A stretch of 64,000 nt of DNA from Candidatus Zymogenaceae bacterium (GTDB lineage Bacteria; Desulfobacterota; Zymogenia; Zymogenales; Zymogenaceae), in assembly GCA_016933535.1 (NCBI GenBank), contig JAFGAS010000052.1, positions 88,757-152,756 of the forward strand, read 5' to 3'. The notes under the pieces were generated by a model that was not told the DNA's origin, did no database searches, and worked only from the letters and a program-made list of their open reading frames with translations. The position numbers were made by a program, and so were the translations under genes. This document shows positions 18,746-28,306 of the stretch, one piece after another (the stretch's first letter is position 1; each line of letters opens with the position of its first letter).

Positions 18746-20440
18746 ATGGTAAAGACGAGAAAACCCGAAGGTATCACGAAAAACCTGACCAGCTACGGCG
18801 ATAATGAATTCTCGCTCTATATCCGCCGGGCCTTCCTTGCGTCGGCGGGGTTTGACAGTGTCGATCTCTCGCGCCCCATTGTGGGGATCGTTGACACCAG
18901 CTCGGACTACAACACCTGTCATCGCCAGATGCCCGAAATGGTGGCGGCCGTAAAACGGGGGGTGCTTCAAGCAGGCGGCCTTCCCCTGGCCTTTCCGACC
19001 ATATCGCTCCACGAAATCCTGACGTCGCCCACAACGATGCTCTTTCGCAATCTGGCCGCCATGGACACCGAGGAGATGATACGTGCCCAGCCGATGGACG
19101 CGGTGGTGCTGCTCTCGGGGTGCGACAAGACGGTGCCGGCCCAGATCATGGCCGCGGTGAGCGCCGATATCCCGGCGGTCTCGGTGGTGGCCGGGCCGAT
19201 GCTCACGGGGTTCTGGCGGGGCGAGCGCCTCGGGGCGTGCACCGATTGCAGGCGCTTCTGGGCCTCGTACCGGGCCGGCGAATTGACCAAGGCCGAGATC
19301 GACGAAATTGAGGGTTCTCTCTGCTTTACCGGCGGAACCTGCATGGTCATGGGGACGGCCTCCACGATGGCGTGCCTCGTTGAGGCATTGGGGCTGATGC
19401 TGCCCGGCGGGGCGGCGATCCCACACGCGGCGGGCCGTCGTCTCATCCACGCGGCCGCCGCGGGAAGGCGCGCCGTAGAGATGATCCGCGAGGGACTGAC
19501 GCCGTCTAGAATCCTCTCGAAGGCGTCCTTTTCCAACGCGCTGGTTGTCCTGGCGGCGCTGGCCGGCTCCACAAATGCCGTTATCCATCTTCTGGCCGTT
19601 GCCCGCCGGGCGGGGATCGATCTCTCTCTGGCCGAGTTCGATGAGACGGCACGGCGCGTCCCGGTCCTGGTGGACGTGAAGCCGGCCGGGTCGGGATACC
19701 TCGAGGACTTTTTCCACGCCGGGGGGATGCCCGCGCTCCTCAAGGTGCTCTCTCCATTGCTGGATCACGGGGCGGCCACGATTGCCGGAAAGACGATCGG
19801 CCGGCTCATCGATGAGGCCCCGCAGCCCTTCGGCCCGACAATCCGCCCGCTCTCCGACCCCCTTAGGGAGGTACAGGACCCCGGGGCCCTGGCCGTCATC
19901 AGGGGAACGCTGGCGCCGGGAGGCGCGGTCCTGAAGGCAGCAGCGGCAAGCCCCGGCCTTTTTTCCCACCGGGGTCCTGCGGTGGTCTTCGAGTCGCCGG
20001 CCGATGCCGTGGCTCGTATCGACGATCCGGCGCTGGGAATCACTGCCGATCACGTTATGGTGCTCAGGAACGCCGGGCCGGTGGCGGCAGGGATGCCCGA
20101 GGCGGGGTCGTTGCAGATTCCACGGTATCTGGCGGCCCGCGGGGTCAAGGACATGGTGCGTGTCTCGGACGGTAGGATGAGCGGAACGGCATACGGGACG
20201 GTGGTGCTTCACGTAAGCCCGGAGGCCGCCGTCGGCGGGCCGCTGGCGCTGGTTTCCGACGGGGATATCATCGAGCTCGATGTAGGAAAGAGGAGGATCG
20301 ATTTGCTGGTGGACGACAAGGAGCTTGCCGCCCGCCGAGACCGGTGGAAGGCGCCCGCACCGCCCGCGCGGGGCTACCGGCGGCTCTTCTTCGAACACGT
20401 CTTGCAGGCCGAGGAGGGGTGCGATTTCGATTTTCTCTAA
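18746..20440 (+). CDS. IlvD/Edd family dehydratase (sugar-acid dehydratase-like)
   Basis: A 564-aa protein with the three Fe-S cysteines of the family: DYNTCHRQ, SGCDKTVPAQ and GGTCMVMGTAST. It also has the carbamylated-Lys region and VSDGRMSGTAYG near the C terminus. The family removes water from dihydroxy acids to give 2-keto acids, in either amino-acid synthesis (IlvD) or aldonic-acid breakdown (Edd, arabonate/xylonate dehydratase). The CHRQMP and CTDCRRFW blocks resemble the sugar-acid branch. No ilvBNC genes are nearby, which also favours a catabolic role. Confidence 0.88.
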   Translation: MVKTRKPEGITKNLTSYGDNEFSLYIRRAFLASAGFDSVDLSRPIVGIVDTSSDYNTCHRQMPEMVAAVKRGVLQAGGLPLAFPTISLHEILTSPTTMLFRNLAAMDTEEMIRAQPMDAVVLLSGCDKTVPAQIMAAVSADIPAVSVVAGPMLTGFWRGERLGACTDCRRFWASYRAGELTKAEIDEIEGSLCFTGGTCMVMGTASTMACLVEALGLMLPGGAAIPHAAGRRLIHAAAAGRRAVEMIREGLTPSRILSKASFSNALVVLAALAGSTNAVIHLLAVARRAGIDLSLAEFDETARRVPVLVDVKPAGSGYLEDFFHAGGMPALLKVLSPLLDHGAATIAGKTIGRLIDEAPQPFGPTIRPLSDPLREVQDPGALAVIRGTLAPGGAVLKAAAASPGLFSHRGPAVVFESPADAVARIDDPALGITADHVMVLRNAGPVAAGMPEAGSLQIPRYLAARGVKDMVRVSDGRMSGTAYGTVVLHVSPEAAVGGPLALVSDGDIIELDVGKRRIDLLVDDKELAARRDRWKAPAPPARGYRRLFFEHVLQAEEGCDFDFL

Positions 20441-20532
20441 TGCCGACCGGGTCGGAAAGCATTCCGCGGCCGGGTGACGTCATGGGCGGATATACCCGTG
20501 TCCCATAAGAGCATTGACAGGAGAACAGCGGT

Positions 20533-21897
20533 ATGAAGATTGTCGTCTTTACCGGAAGCCCCAAGGCCGAGGCGTCCAATACCTTTCAATATTTCCGTTA
20601 CATTCAACGGCAGCTGCCGAACCACCATTATTCGATCATCCACGTCGGCGTCGAGATTGGAAAGATCGAGGCGGATAAAGACTATTTAAATAAGATTATC
20701 GGAGAGGTGAAAAAGGCCGACGCCGTCCTGTGGGTCTATCCGATTACCTACTTCCTGGTACCCGCCGGCCTCAAACGGTTCATCGAGCTGCTCCTGCCCA
20801 ATAAGGCCGCCGACGCCTTTGCAAATAAATACGCGACGGCAATCACGACCTCCATGCACCTGTTTGACCATACCTCCCACGCCTATATCCACGGGATATC
20901 CGAGGACCTGGGGATGCGGTACGTTCCCGGATATTCGGCCCAGTTCAACGACATCATCGAGGAGGAGCAAAGAAGGCAGCTTCTTCTCTTTGGACAGGAA
21001 TTCATGACGACCGCCGGCCGAAAGCTTCCGGTGGAGCGGGTCTACGGGCCCGTGGCGGCGAAGGTCCCGGCATACCGACAGGCCGAGACGCGCATGGTCG
21101 GCAAGACCGGCCCATTCAAGGTACTCTTTCTGACCGATGAGACCCCGAACGACAAAAACCTCGGATACATGACCGATGTCTTTCTGCGTCACTTCCCGAA
21201 CCGGGTGGAGTTCATCAACATCAATGACATCCGCCTTGCGCCCTGCAAGAACTGCCTTCACTGCACGTATGACGGTGTCTGCGTTATCGACGACGACATG
21301 AACTTCCTCTATCGAGAGCGGATACTGCCGGCCGACGCGATCATTTACGCGGCCACCATACACGACCGGTACCTGTCGGCCCGCTGGAAGCTCTTTTTCG
21401 ACCGCTTCTTCCTCAACGGCCACCGGCCGGTCCTGACGGGAAAACAGGGCGGATTTATCATCTCCGGTCCGCTGCGTCAAGTCCCCAACCTTCGCCAGCT
21501 GCTGGCCTGCTTTACCGAGACATTCGGGCTTTCCAGCCGGGGGATTGTCACCGATGAGTATAAAGAGGCCGATCATGTCACCGGGCTTCTGCAGGCCCTT
21601 TCCGGCCGGATCATGGAAGGGCTCGAACACGGGGTGCACAGGCCGCCCTCGTTCCTCGGCGTCGGGGGGAAAAAGATCCTCCGGGACATCAACTTTTTCA
21701 CCCGGTTTATCTTCACGGAAAACCACCGCTACTACGCAAAACACAGCCTCTTCGATTTCCCCCACAATCAGCGCATGATGCGGCTCATGGGACGCATCAT
21801 CGTGCCGCTGATGAACATCGAGGGATTCAGAAAAAAATTTCAGGCCGGGATGAACGAAAAGATGCTGGCCCCCCTCAGGAAGGCGGCCGAAGAATAA
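20533..21897 (+). CDS. Tandem flavodoxin-fold NAD(P)H/FMN oxidoreductase
   Basis: A 454-aa protein with two flavodoxin-type domains. The first (1-190) starts MKIVVFTGSPKAEASNT and resembles the quinone-reductase branch (VYPITYFLVPAGLKRF). The second (about 195-400) has the anaerobe FMN-reductase pattern LAPCKNCLHCTYDGVCVIDDDM. The last ~60 residues are basic and aromatic (MRLMGRIIVPLMNIEGFRKKF) and may contact membrane or partner. AGGAG lies upstream. It follows the dehydratase by 92 bases and may be read with the upstream cluster. Confidence 0.75.
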   Translation: MKIVVFTGSPKAEASNTFQYFRYIQRQLPNHHYSIIHVGVEIGKIEADKDYLNKIIGEVKKADAVLWVYPITYFLVPAGLKRFIELLLPNKAADAFANKYATAITTSMHLFDHTSHAYIHGISEDLGMRYVPGYSAQFNDIIEEEQRRQLLLFGQEFMTTAGRKLPVERVYGPVAAKVPAYRQAETRMVGKTGPFKVLFLTDETPNDKNLGYMTDVFLRHFPNRVEFININDIRLAPCKNCLHCTYDGVCVIDDDMNFLYRERILPADAIIYAATIHDRYLSARWKLFFDRFFLNGHRPVLTGKQGGFIISGPLRQVPNLRQLLACFTETFGLSSRGIVTDEYKEADHVTGLLQALSGRIMEGLEHGVHRPPSFLGVGGKKILRDINFFTRFIFTENHRYYAKHSLFDFPHNQRMMRLMGRIIVPLMNIEGFRKKFQAGMNEKMLAPLRKAAEE

Positions 21898-22146
21898 CGG
21901 GAGCCCGCATCCCGCCGACCGCTCCGTTTTACTCACCGAGTTCCTCCACCCTGCCAGGTAGCGCAGTATTTGATCGGATTGCCCGTTCGGACATCGCGGT
22001 ATCTTTGTACCCGTCCAATTATTGGAAAATGTTAATATAGCAGATTATAAATGTCTAATTGTATCAAATAGTGCTTTACTTGTGGTCCATCGGGTTTTTA
22101 TAATTATTGCAGTGCAAACGGGCTATTTGCTTCTCCGAGGATTGGG

Positions 22147-23232
22147 ATGACTATGGGATTCAAAAAATGGGCGGCCTACGGCATTCTTGCGGCCGGTGCG
22201 ACCCTTTTTTTATCGGCGGCCTTTACGGTCGTCTCGATACTCTACGGCATGTCCTGGAGCGATGTTACGGCGCCGCCGCTTCTGGGCAACAGGCCGGAGG
22301 TTATATCACGGCTTACCGATGGACAACCGGACGTGAGGCCGTTTTCGTTTCTAATCGTTGGCGACACCCAGTCAAAGACGATATTCGAAAACTTCTTTCT
22401 GAAAGTGGCGCTCGACGTTGCACCTGATTTCGGGGTCGTCGTCGGAGATTTCGTCGCCAATCCCGAGATGAACCGGCACCGGTTTTTCATGGGGGAGTTC
22501 GGCGAATGGAACATGACGTTTCCCGTCTTTCTCATCGCCGGAAACCACGATATCGTCACGAATCACGAAACAGGCCTTGATTGGCTGCGCGATCCTGTAT
22601 ACGAAAAAGACTTTGAGAAGCTGTACGGCCCCGCGAATTTCTCCTTTATCTATCGGGGATGCCTCTTCATCGGTCTGAATGACGTATACACCATCGACTA
22701 TTTCGATTACGTGAAGGACGTCCTATCACACCGGCCGCCCGACATACTGATGACCTTCGTGTTCATGCACATCGCGCCCAAGTCTCTTTCTCCGTTGCTG
22801 CAAACCAGGCAAATGGAGGGCGAAGAGGAGTTCAAGCGCCTTATGGAGACGTATGACGTTGACTATGTTTTAGCGGGAGATTTTCACTCCTATCTCAGGA
22901 TGGATAGAAATAACACGGAATATATCATCACCGGAGGCGGAGGGGCTACCCTCCATGGAGGCGCCCGGAGTTTTCACCACGCCGTCCTGATGACGGTCGA
23001 CCCGGCGCGTGACCGGGCCGATGAGACCATTTACTCCTTCAGGCCGACTCTCGATGTAGGAGACGACATCGAGATCGCCATGATCTGCGGGATCTATCCC
23101 GTATTTGAGCAGCACCCCCTGGGGTGGGTAGCGCTCTTTACCCTGATAGCGGCGGCGGCCGCCGGGCTGGTTGCCTTTCTCCTCGTACGGATTACCCGGA
23201 AAAGACGCGGTCTTCGTCGGATCGGCGCGTAA
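22147..23232 (+). CDS. Membrane-anchored calcineurin-like metallophosphoesterase
   Basis: A 361-aa protein with an N-terminal transmembrane segment (residues ~8-30) and a C-terminal one (WVALFTLIAAAAAGLVAFLLV), followed by a basic tail. Between them are the metallophosphoesterase blocks GDTQ, VVVGDFV, AGNHDIV, HIAPK and GDFHSY, which bind two metals. The large domain is therefore probably outside the cytoplasmic membrane. Substrate is unknown. GAGG precedes the first ATG; a second ATG two codons later is possible. Confidence 0.8.
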   Translation: MTMGFKKWAAYGILAAGATLFLSAAFTVVSILYGMSWSDVTAPPLLGNRPEVISRLTDGQPDVRPFSFLIVGDTQSKTIFENFFLKVALDVAPDFGVVVGDFVANPEMNRHRFFMGEFGEWNMTFPVFLIAGNHDIVTNHETGLDWLRDPVYEKDFEKLYGPANFSFIYRGCLFIGLNDVYTIDYFDYVKDVLSHRPPDILMTFVFMHIAPKSLSPLLQTRQMEGEEEFKRLMETYDVDYVLAGDFHSYLRMDRNNTEYIITGGGGATLHGGARSFHHAVLMTVDPARDRADETIYSFRPTLDVGDDIEIAMICGIYPVFEQHPLGWVALFTLIAAAAAGLVAFLLVRITRKRRGLRRIGA

Positions 23233-23414
23233 CGGCATGACGGGTTCCGCATTTCGTTTTCGGCCTTTTTCCTGCCGTTATACTATCCGGCCGCGGGCAA
23301 CGGGGACCGAGGCCTCCCATGATTGGAAACGGGTGTACGGGCCCGATTATGGATTTCGGCGTCTCGTGAAATATCCCCATTCTTTTCGTTTGCGATAAGA
23401 GGATAGGTCGTGGT

Positions 23415-23441
23415 AATATATTATTAATTAACTAATATATT
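23415..23441. promoter_or_regulatory. AT-rich inverted repeat just upstream of the DUF255 gene
   Basis: AATATATTA (23415-23423) and TAATATATT (23433-23441) are perfect 9-nt inverted arms around TTAATTAAC, ending 10 bases before the start codon. It stands out from the GC-rich surroundings. It may be an operator or a 5'-UTR hairpin that covers the weak ribosome-binding site. Confidence 0.45.
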
Positions 23442-23450
23442 GAGATTCCG

Positions 23451-25538
23451 ATGACGAACCTACTTGCCCGGGAAAAAAGTCCGTACCTGAGGCAGCACGC
23501 CGAGAACCCGGTGGACTGGCGCCCGTGGGGTGACGAGGCCTTTCAACAGGCCCGCGCCGAGGATAAGCCGGTCTTCCTCTCCATCGGGTACTCGTCCTGC
23601 CACTGGTGCCACGTCATGGCCCGCGAGTCTTTTTCGGACGATGAGGTTGCCGCGATCCTCAATGAGCGGTTTATCGCCGTCAAGGTAGATAGGGAGGAGC
23701 GTCCCGATGTCGATGCCCTGTATATGGCGGCGTGTCAGGTGCTGGGGCAACCGAGTGGGTGGCCGCTGTCGGTATTCCTGACGCCTTCCGGCAGGCCTTT
23801 TTTTGCGGGGACCTATTTCCCGAAGCAGGCCCGGGGGGCGATGCCGGGATTGATCGAGGTGCTTGAGGCCGTCTCCCGAATGTGGGCGGCCGATCGGGCG
23901 CGCATCGATACGACCGGCGATCGGGTGACCGAGATCCTCCGTCAGGAGGCGTCGGTGGCGGGGGACGCATCGCCGATCGGACCGGAGGTATCCGACAAGG
24001 CCTTCTCTTCCCTTCGGGGCCGGTTCGACGAACGATACGGCGGTTTTGGGGAGGCGCCGAAGTTCCCCATGCCCCACCGCCTCTCCTTTCTCCTGAGATA
24101 CCACCGGGCGCCGGGGAATGCCCGCGCCCTCGAGATGGTCCGCGAAACCCTCCGGGGGATGCGGTATGGAGGGATCTTCGACCAGATCGGTCTCGGCTTT
24201 CACCGCTACTCGGTCGACGAGCGGTGGCGGGTTCCCCATTTCGAGAAAATGCTCTCGGACCAGGCCTTGTGCGCCTCGGCCTATATCGAAGCCTTTCTGG
24301 TTACCGGGGATCCCCTTTACGATCGGACCGCCCGGGAGATATTTACCTACGTCCTGAGAGACATGACGGCAGATGAGGGCGGCTTTTTCACCGCCGAAGA
24401 CGCCGAAAGCGATTCGGAGGAGGGGGTCTATTATCTCTGGACGAGAGACGAGATCCAGCGGCTGCTCGGGACCGCGGATGCCGATCTGGCGGCCGACTAT
24501 TTCGGCATCAAACGGGAGGGGAATATTCCCGTACCCGGATTTATGGACGGCATGAACATCCCGTATGTCCCGGTGGGGCCGGAGCTGTTTGCGGACCGAA
24601 GGGGGATGGAGACCGAGCGTCTGCTCGGATATATCGAATCGTTTCGGGAGCGGCTCTTGACGGCCCGGGAAATGAGGCCGCGGCCGAAAAGGGACGACAA
24701 GGTCGTCACGGCGACAAACGGCCTCATGGTCGGCGCCCTGGCGATGGGTTACCGAGCCCTCGGGGAACGGATGTACCTCGATGCGGCCGTCAGTGCCGTT
24801 GGATTTGTCTCCGAAAAGCTTTCCGACGGCTCAAGTGGCCTGCTGCGCCGGTACCGGGAGGGCGAGGCGGGCATCGGGGGGTTCCTGGAGGACTACGCGT
24901 TTTTTGTCTGGGGTCTCATCGAGCTCTATGAGGCATGCCTGGATATACAGTACCTCGAACAGGCCGGGGAGCTTTCCCGCGTCATGGTCGAGCGGTTCGA
25001 TGACCGGAAAAACGGCGGCCTCTTTACGACCCCGAGGGACGGGCAGCGGCTTATCGCCGACCTGAAGGAAGTCTACGACGGGGCGGCCCCGTGCCCCAAT
25101 TCGGTGGCGGCAGACAACCTCCTGAGGCTCTACGGTCTGACGGGAAACATCGATTTCTCCCGGGCCGCCGATCGAATCCTGGGGGCCTTTTCACGGCGGA
25201 TCGCCGCCCATCCCGATGCGGGCACCCGGTTTCTGGACGCCCTTGAGCGTTCCGGCGGTTCGGCCCGGGAGATCGTTATCGTCGGCCAACGTGAATCGGA
25301 ATCAACCCGAAAGATGATCGGGATGATCCACCGACTGTTTCTGCCCACGACAAGCCTCCTGTTCGTGCCGGACGGCGATGCCGAGGGGCGGCGGCGGGTC
25401 GAACGGATCGTCCCGTTTGTGACCGGGATGCGAGCGCAGGGCCGACGGACCACCGCATATATCTGCCGGGGACATACCTGCCGTGCGCCCCTAGTCGATC
25501 CCGAATCGGTTCGGGAGGCCCTGGTTGAGCAGCGGTAG
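23451..25538 (+). CDS. DUF255 thioredoxin-fold protein (YyaL/SPATA20 family)
   Basis: A 695-aa protein with the family N terminus [21 protein letters not shown] and a thioredoxin fold bearing Cys50-His-Trp-Cys53 in [15 protein letters not shown] long (alpha/alpha)6-barrel-like region follows. The family occurs from bacteria to mammals; its biochemical role is unsettled, with proposals around redox and nucleoside-diphosphate-sugar chemistry. Length matches homologues. It precedes an exported molybdopterin protein by 47 bases and may be co-transcribed. Confidence 0.9.
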   Translation: MTNLLAREKSPYLRQHAENPVDWRPWGDEAFQQARAEDKPVFLSIGYSSCHWCHVMARESFSDDEVAAILNERFIAVKVDREERPDVDALYMAACQVLGQPSGWPLSVFLTPSGRPFFAGTYFPKQARGAMPGLIEVLEAVSRMWAADRARIDTTGDRVTEILRQEASVAGDASPIGPEVSDKAFSSLRGRFDERYGGFGEAPKFPMPHRLSFLLRYHRAPGNARALEMVRETLRGMRYGGIFDQIGLGFHRYSVDERWRVPHFEKMLSDQALCASAYIEAFLVTGDPLYDRTAREIFTYVLRDMTADEGGFFTAEDAESDSEEGVYYLWTRDEIQRLLGTADADLAADYFGIKREGNIPVPGFMDGMNIPYVPVGPELFADRRGMETERLLGYIESFRERLLTAREMRPRPKRDDKVVTATNGLMVGALAMGYRALGERMYLDAAVSAVGFVSEKLSDGSSGLLRRYREGEAGIGGFLEDYAFFVWGLIELYEACLDIQYLEQAGELSRVMVERFDDRKNGGLFTTPRDGQRLIADLKEVYDGAAPCPNSVAADNLLRLYGLTGNIDFSRAADRILGAFSRRIAAHPDAGTRFLDALERSGGSAREIVIVGQRESESTRKMIGMIHRLFLPTTSLLFVPDGDAEGRRRVERIVPFVTGMRAQGRRTTAYICRGHTCRAPLVDPESVREALVEQR

Positions 25539-25585
25539 CGGTTAACGGGAAACGACATGTTTCACCTAGCTTAGGGGGAGTTACC

Positions 25586-26215
25586 ATGACTCTATCGAGA
25601 AATAATCGGGTAAAAACGGTGATCGTAATGATCATCCTGGCCCTTGCGGCGCTCTCATCGGGGGTGAAGGCCGCCGAAATACGGGAGTATGAAGGTAAAT
25701 CGCTTGACCCGTTTGATCGAAAGTACGACAATTCCATCAAGGGCCCGCAGTATGTCAACAAGAACACGTATCGCCTGGAGGTAACGGGGCTCGTGCAAAA
25801 GCCCCTGAAGCTTACCTACGACGAGGTGCTGGCGCTTCCTCATGTAAAGAAGGTCTTCACCGTTCACTGTGTCGAAGGATGGGACGAGACGCTGCTTTAT
25901 GAAGGAGTCTATCTGCGAGACATACTCAAAGGTGCGGGGCCGAAGTCGGGAGTAAAGACCGTTATCTTTTATGCCGCGGACGGCTATTCATCGTCAATAC
26001 CCTACGATTACGCGAAGAAAGTGGATAGCATGATCGGGGCCAAGATAAACGGGCTGGTCCTGGACGCCAAGCGGGGATTTCCATTCCAGGTGGTCAACGA
26101 CGGTAAACTCGGTTATAAGTGGGTCAAGTGGCTTACGAAGATTGAGCTCTCCGACAAGGATTACAGGGGCTTCTGGGAGCGGCGCGGCTACAGCAACGAT
26201 GCCGACGTGAAGTGA
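25586..26215 (+). CDS. Periplasmic molybdopterin oxidoreductase, sulfite oxidase/MsrP-like catalytic fold
   Basis: A 209-aa protein with a signal segment (VIVMIILALAALSSGVKA) and a compact oxidoreductase molybdopterin domain. Cys95 in TVHCVEGWDE is the expected Mo-ligating cysteine, and the YSSSIPYDYA and FPFQVVNDGKLGYKWVKW blocks match the MsrP/YedY fold. The signal lacks a twin-arginine motif, which is odd for a cofactor folded in the cytoplasm. No MsrQ-like haem partner is adjacent; a BASS-like transporter follows by one base instead. Confidence 0.78.
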   Translation: MTLSRNNRVKTVIVMIILALAALSSGVKAAEIREYEGKSLDPFDRKYDNSIKGPQYVNKNTYRLEVTGLVQKPLKLTYDEVLALPHVKKVFTVHCVEGWDETLLYEGVYLRDILKGAGPKSGVKTVIFYAADGYSSSIPYDYAKKVDSMIGAKINGLVLDAKRGFPFQVVNDGKLGYKWVKWLTKIELSDKDYRGFWERRGYSNDADVK

Positions 26216-26216
26216 C

Positions 26217-27152
26217 ATGGACATGAAGAACTTCGGGCGTTTCATACTCGATCGAAATTTCATTTTTTTGGGGGCGCTCCTCCTGGGCCTCCTCTTTCCC
26301 GGGGGAGCACCTTTTTTGCTGCCGCTCCTTTTTCCCGCCCTTGCGCTGGTGATAATGATCTCAATGCTCTCCATCGGCCCTGAGGTATTCAGGTCACCGA
26401 AGGTCGTCTTCAAACATGCGCTCATCGGGATCGGAGTCAATTATCTCGTGATGACCGGCGTGATTCTTGCCGCCGGCCGACTTCTGATTTCAGACCCGGC
26501 GCTCCGTACGGGCTTCATCCTCATGGCGGCAATCCCGCCGGCCGTTGCCGTTATCCCGTTTACCGAGATGCTTGGCGGAAACCGGACTGCTTCCCTGTTT
26601 GGGACAGTCGGAGGATTTTTTTCGGCCTTCCTGCTGCTGCCCCTCATTACCCTTATATTCATCGGGACCGATATCGTTGAGCCGAGCAGGCTTTTCCTGA
26701 TCCTCACGGGGCTGATCATCGTTCCGTTCGTTTTCTCCCGCCTGCTGAGGGGCCTGCACCTGGACGCCGCCGTCGAGCCGTATAAGGGACCCGTCACCAA
26801 CCTTTGTTTCGGCACCGTGTTTTACATCATGGTTGCCGCCAACCATCACATTATCGTCCACCAGACCTCCGTCCTTGTGCTTCTGATCGCAGTCGGGCTT
26901 CTCATCATGGCGGTATCGGCGGCGATTGTGCTGACGGCGGCCCGGCTCCTGTCGGCAGACCCTCGGACGCGGATCAGCCTCCTGCTGCTGGCGACACTCA
27001 AGAACTACGCGGTCTCAGCGGGCCTGGGGCTTGTCCTTTTTTCCGACCGCGCGGCGCTGCCGTCGGTGATCATGACGGTCATCATGGTCCCCTATATCCT
27101 CCTGCTCGGTTTTTTTATCGGACGCAGAAAAAGGAAGGGTACCCCGTATTGA
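26217..27152 (+). CDS. BASS-like multispan transporter
   Basis: A 311-aa very hydrophobic protein with about nine to ten transmembrane segments. The AAIPPAVAVIPFTEMLGGNRTASL block in the middle and the pseudo-repeat near LLLLATLKNYAVSAGLGLVLF resemble the bile acid:sodium symporter (BASS) fold, whose discontinuous helices bind Na+ and an organic anion. The start overlaps the upstream stop region (TGACATGG), so translation is probably coupled to the molybdopterin protein. Substrate unknown. Confidence 0.65.
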   Translation: MDMKNFGRFILDRNFIFLGALLLGLLFPGGAPFLLPLLFPALALVIMISMLSIGPEVFRSPKVVFKHALIGIGVNYLVMTGVILAAGRLLISDPALRTGFILMAAIPPAVAVIPFTEMLGGNRTASLFGTVGGFFSAFLLLPLITLIFIGTDIVEPSRLFLILTGLIIVPFVFSRLLRGLHLDAAVEPYKGPVTNLCFGTVFYIMVAANHHIIVHQTSVLVLLIAVGLLIMAVSAAIVLTAARLLSADPRTRISLLLLATLKNYAVSAGLGLVLFSDRAALPSVIMTVIMVPYILLLGFFIGRRKRKGTPY

Positions 27153-27177
27153 AAATAAGACCTGTCATGAGTATAAT
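27149..27177 (+). promoter_or_regulatory. Sigma-70-like promoter for the HMA metallochaperone
   Basis: TTGAAA (27149-27154), 17-nt spacer and TATAAT (27172-27177), ending 32 bases before the start codon. It overlaps the stop codon of the transporter gene. A GTATAC-centred partial palindrome follows the -10. Confidence 0.65.
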
Positions 27178-27209
27178 AGTGGTATACTACATGAAGTAGA
27201 GGTGACCAG

Positions 27210-27410
27210 ATGACGACCATAAAAATAGAGGGAATGACGTGTAACCACTGCGTTATGGCGGTGACAAGGGCCCTGGAGGAAATCGATGGGATCAAAAACG
27301 TCAAGGTGGACCTCAAGAAGGGCCGGGCGACGTTCGACGAGGCCCAACCGGTCGACATGAAAACCATAAGGGAAAAAGTCGAGGATGCGGGCTACCGGGT
27401 AGCGCCATAG
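27210..27410 (+). CDS. Heavy-metal-associated (HMA) domain metallochaperone, CopZ-like
   Basis: A 66-aa single HMA domain with the metal-binding GMTCNHC loop near residue 8 and the beta-alpha-beta-beta-alpha-beta pattern ending DAGYRVAP. Such proteins bind Cu(I) or related soft metals and hand them to P-type ATPases or regulators. AGGTGACC is the ribosome-binding site. No copper ATPase is in the window, so the partner must lie elsewhere. Metal identity is not proven by the motif. Confidence 0.9.
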   Translation: MTTIKIEGMTCNHCVMAVTRALEEIDGIKNVKVDLKKGRATFDEAQPVDMKTIREKVEDAGYRVAP

Positions 27411-27481
27411 GCGCGCGATACAAAGACGGTGGGTTATACTCCATGCGGATGTCCCTATTTTGGCCATATGTGAAAAAAAGA

Positions 27482-27510
27482 TTAACAGGGACGCCGGAAT
27501 AGACTACAAT
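27482..27510 (+). promoter_or_regulatory. Promoter of the suf operon
   Basis: TTAACA (27482-27487), 17-nt spacer and TACAAT (27505-27510), each hexamer one base off consensus, 37 bases before the sufC ATG. A short inverted pair, GTCCCT upstream and AGGGAC at the -35, brackets the region and could be a regulator site or a small repeat. Confidence 0.6.
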
Positions 27511-27547
27511 AGACGTGTATTATATATCATACGGGAGACCGGCCAAT

Positions 27548-28306
27548 ATGCTGCACATAGAAGATCTCAAAGTACAGATCGAAGGACGGGTAGTGCTCGA
27601 CGGGGTTAACCTGGACGTGCCTGAGGGCAAAACGCACGTGCTGTTCGGTCCCAACGGTTCCGGCAAGACCTCGCTGCTGATGACCATCATGGGTTTTGAG
27701 GAGTATAAGGTCTTGCGGGGCAAGATCTATTTCAGGGGAGAGGATATCACCGGTCTTCCGATTCACGAGCGGGCAAAACTCGGCATCGGGATGTCGTTTC
27801 AGCGCCCCCCCTCCGTCGATGGACTGAAACTCGGGGAGTTGATACACCTCATCGGGTGCGAGGAAGACAAGGTGGAAGAGATCGCATCCGAGATCAAGTT
27901 TGAGCATTTCCTGAATCGGGATGTAAATGTCGGGTTTTCAGGAGGAGAGATCAAGCGGTCGGAACTCCTGCAGCTCATGGCCCAACAGCCGGATTTGCTG
28001 CTGTTTGACGAGCCGGAATCGGGAGTGGATCTGGAGAGTATCGTGCTCATCGGCAAGACGATCAGTGATCTGCTCAAGGAACGGGACGGAGGCGGAAGGC
28101 GCTACTGCCTCAAGAAGGAGCGGGAGAAACGTAAACGGTCGGGGCTTATCATCACCCATACCGGCCATATTCTTGATTACGTTGATGCAGATGAGGGACA
28201 CGTTATATATAACGGTCGTATTGCCTGCGAGGCTAATCCGCGGGAGATACTGAGGGAGATCTCCGCCAACGGCTATGAGGAGTGTCTCAGATGTCTGACT
28301 CAATAG
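27548..28306 (+). CDS. sufC: SufC, Fe-S cluster assembly ATPase
   Basis: A 252-aa ABC-type ATPase. Walker A is GPNGSGKTS near residue 36, the Q-loop lies in MSFQRPPSV, the signature is FSGGEIKRSEL and Walker B is LLFDEPESGVDLES. The shortened signature and the Glu/Ser after Walker B are typical of SufC. It powers the SufB scaffold during Fe-S cluster assembly. The ORF-track GTG start adds 11 residues; ATG at 27548 with GGGAG upstream is preferred. It overlaps sufB by 16 bases, so translation is coupled. Confidence 0.92.
   Translation: MLHIEDLKVQIEGRVVLDGVNLDVPEGKTHVLFGPNGSGKTSLLMTIMGFEEYKVLRGKIYFRGEDITGLPIHERAKLGIGMSFQRPPSVDGLKLGELIHLIGCEEDKVEEIASEIKFEHFLNRDVNVGFSGGEIKRSELLQLMAQQPDLLLFDEPESGVDLESIVLIGKTISDLLKERDGGGRRYCLKKEREKRKRSGLIITHTGHILDYVDADEGHVIYNGRIACEANPREILREISANGYEECLRCLTQ

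Noticed and set aside
18155-20398. 747-aa minus-strand ORF
   Set aside because: Antisense shadow of the IlvD/Edd and aldehyde dehydrogenase genes; no recognisable domain and no ribosome-binding site.
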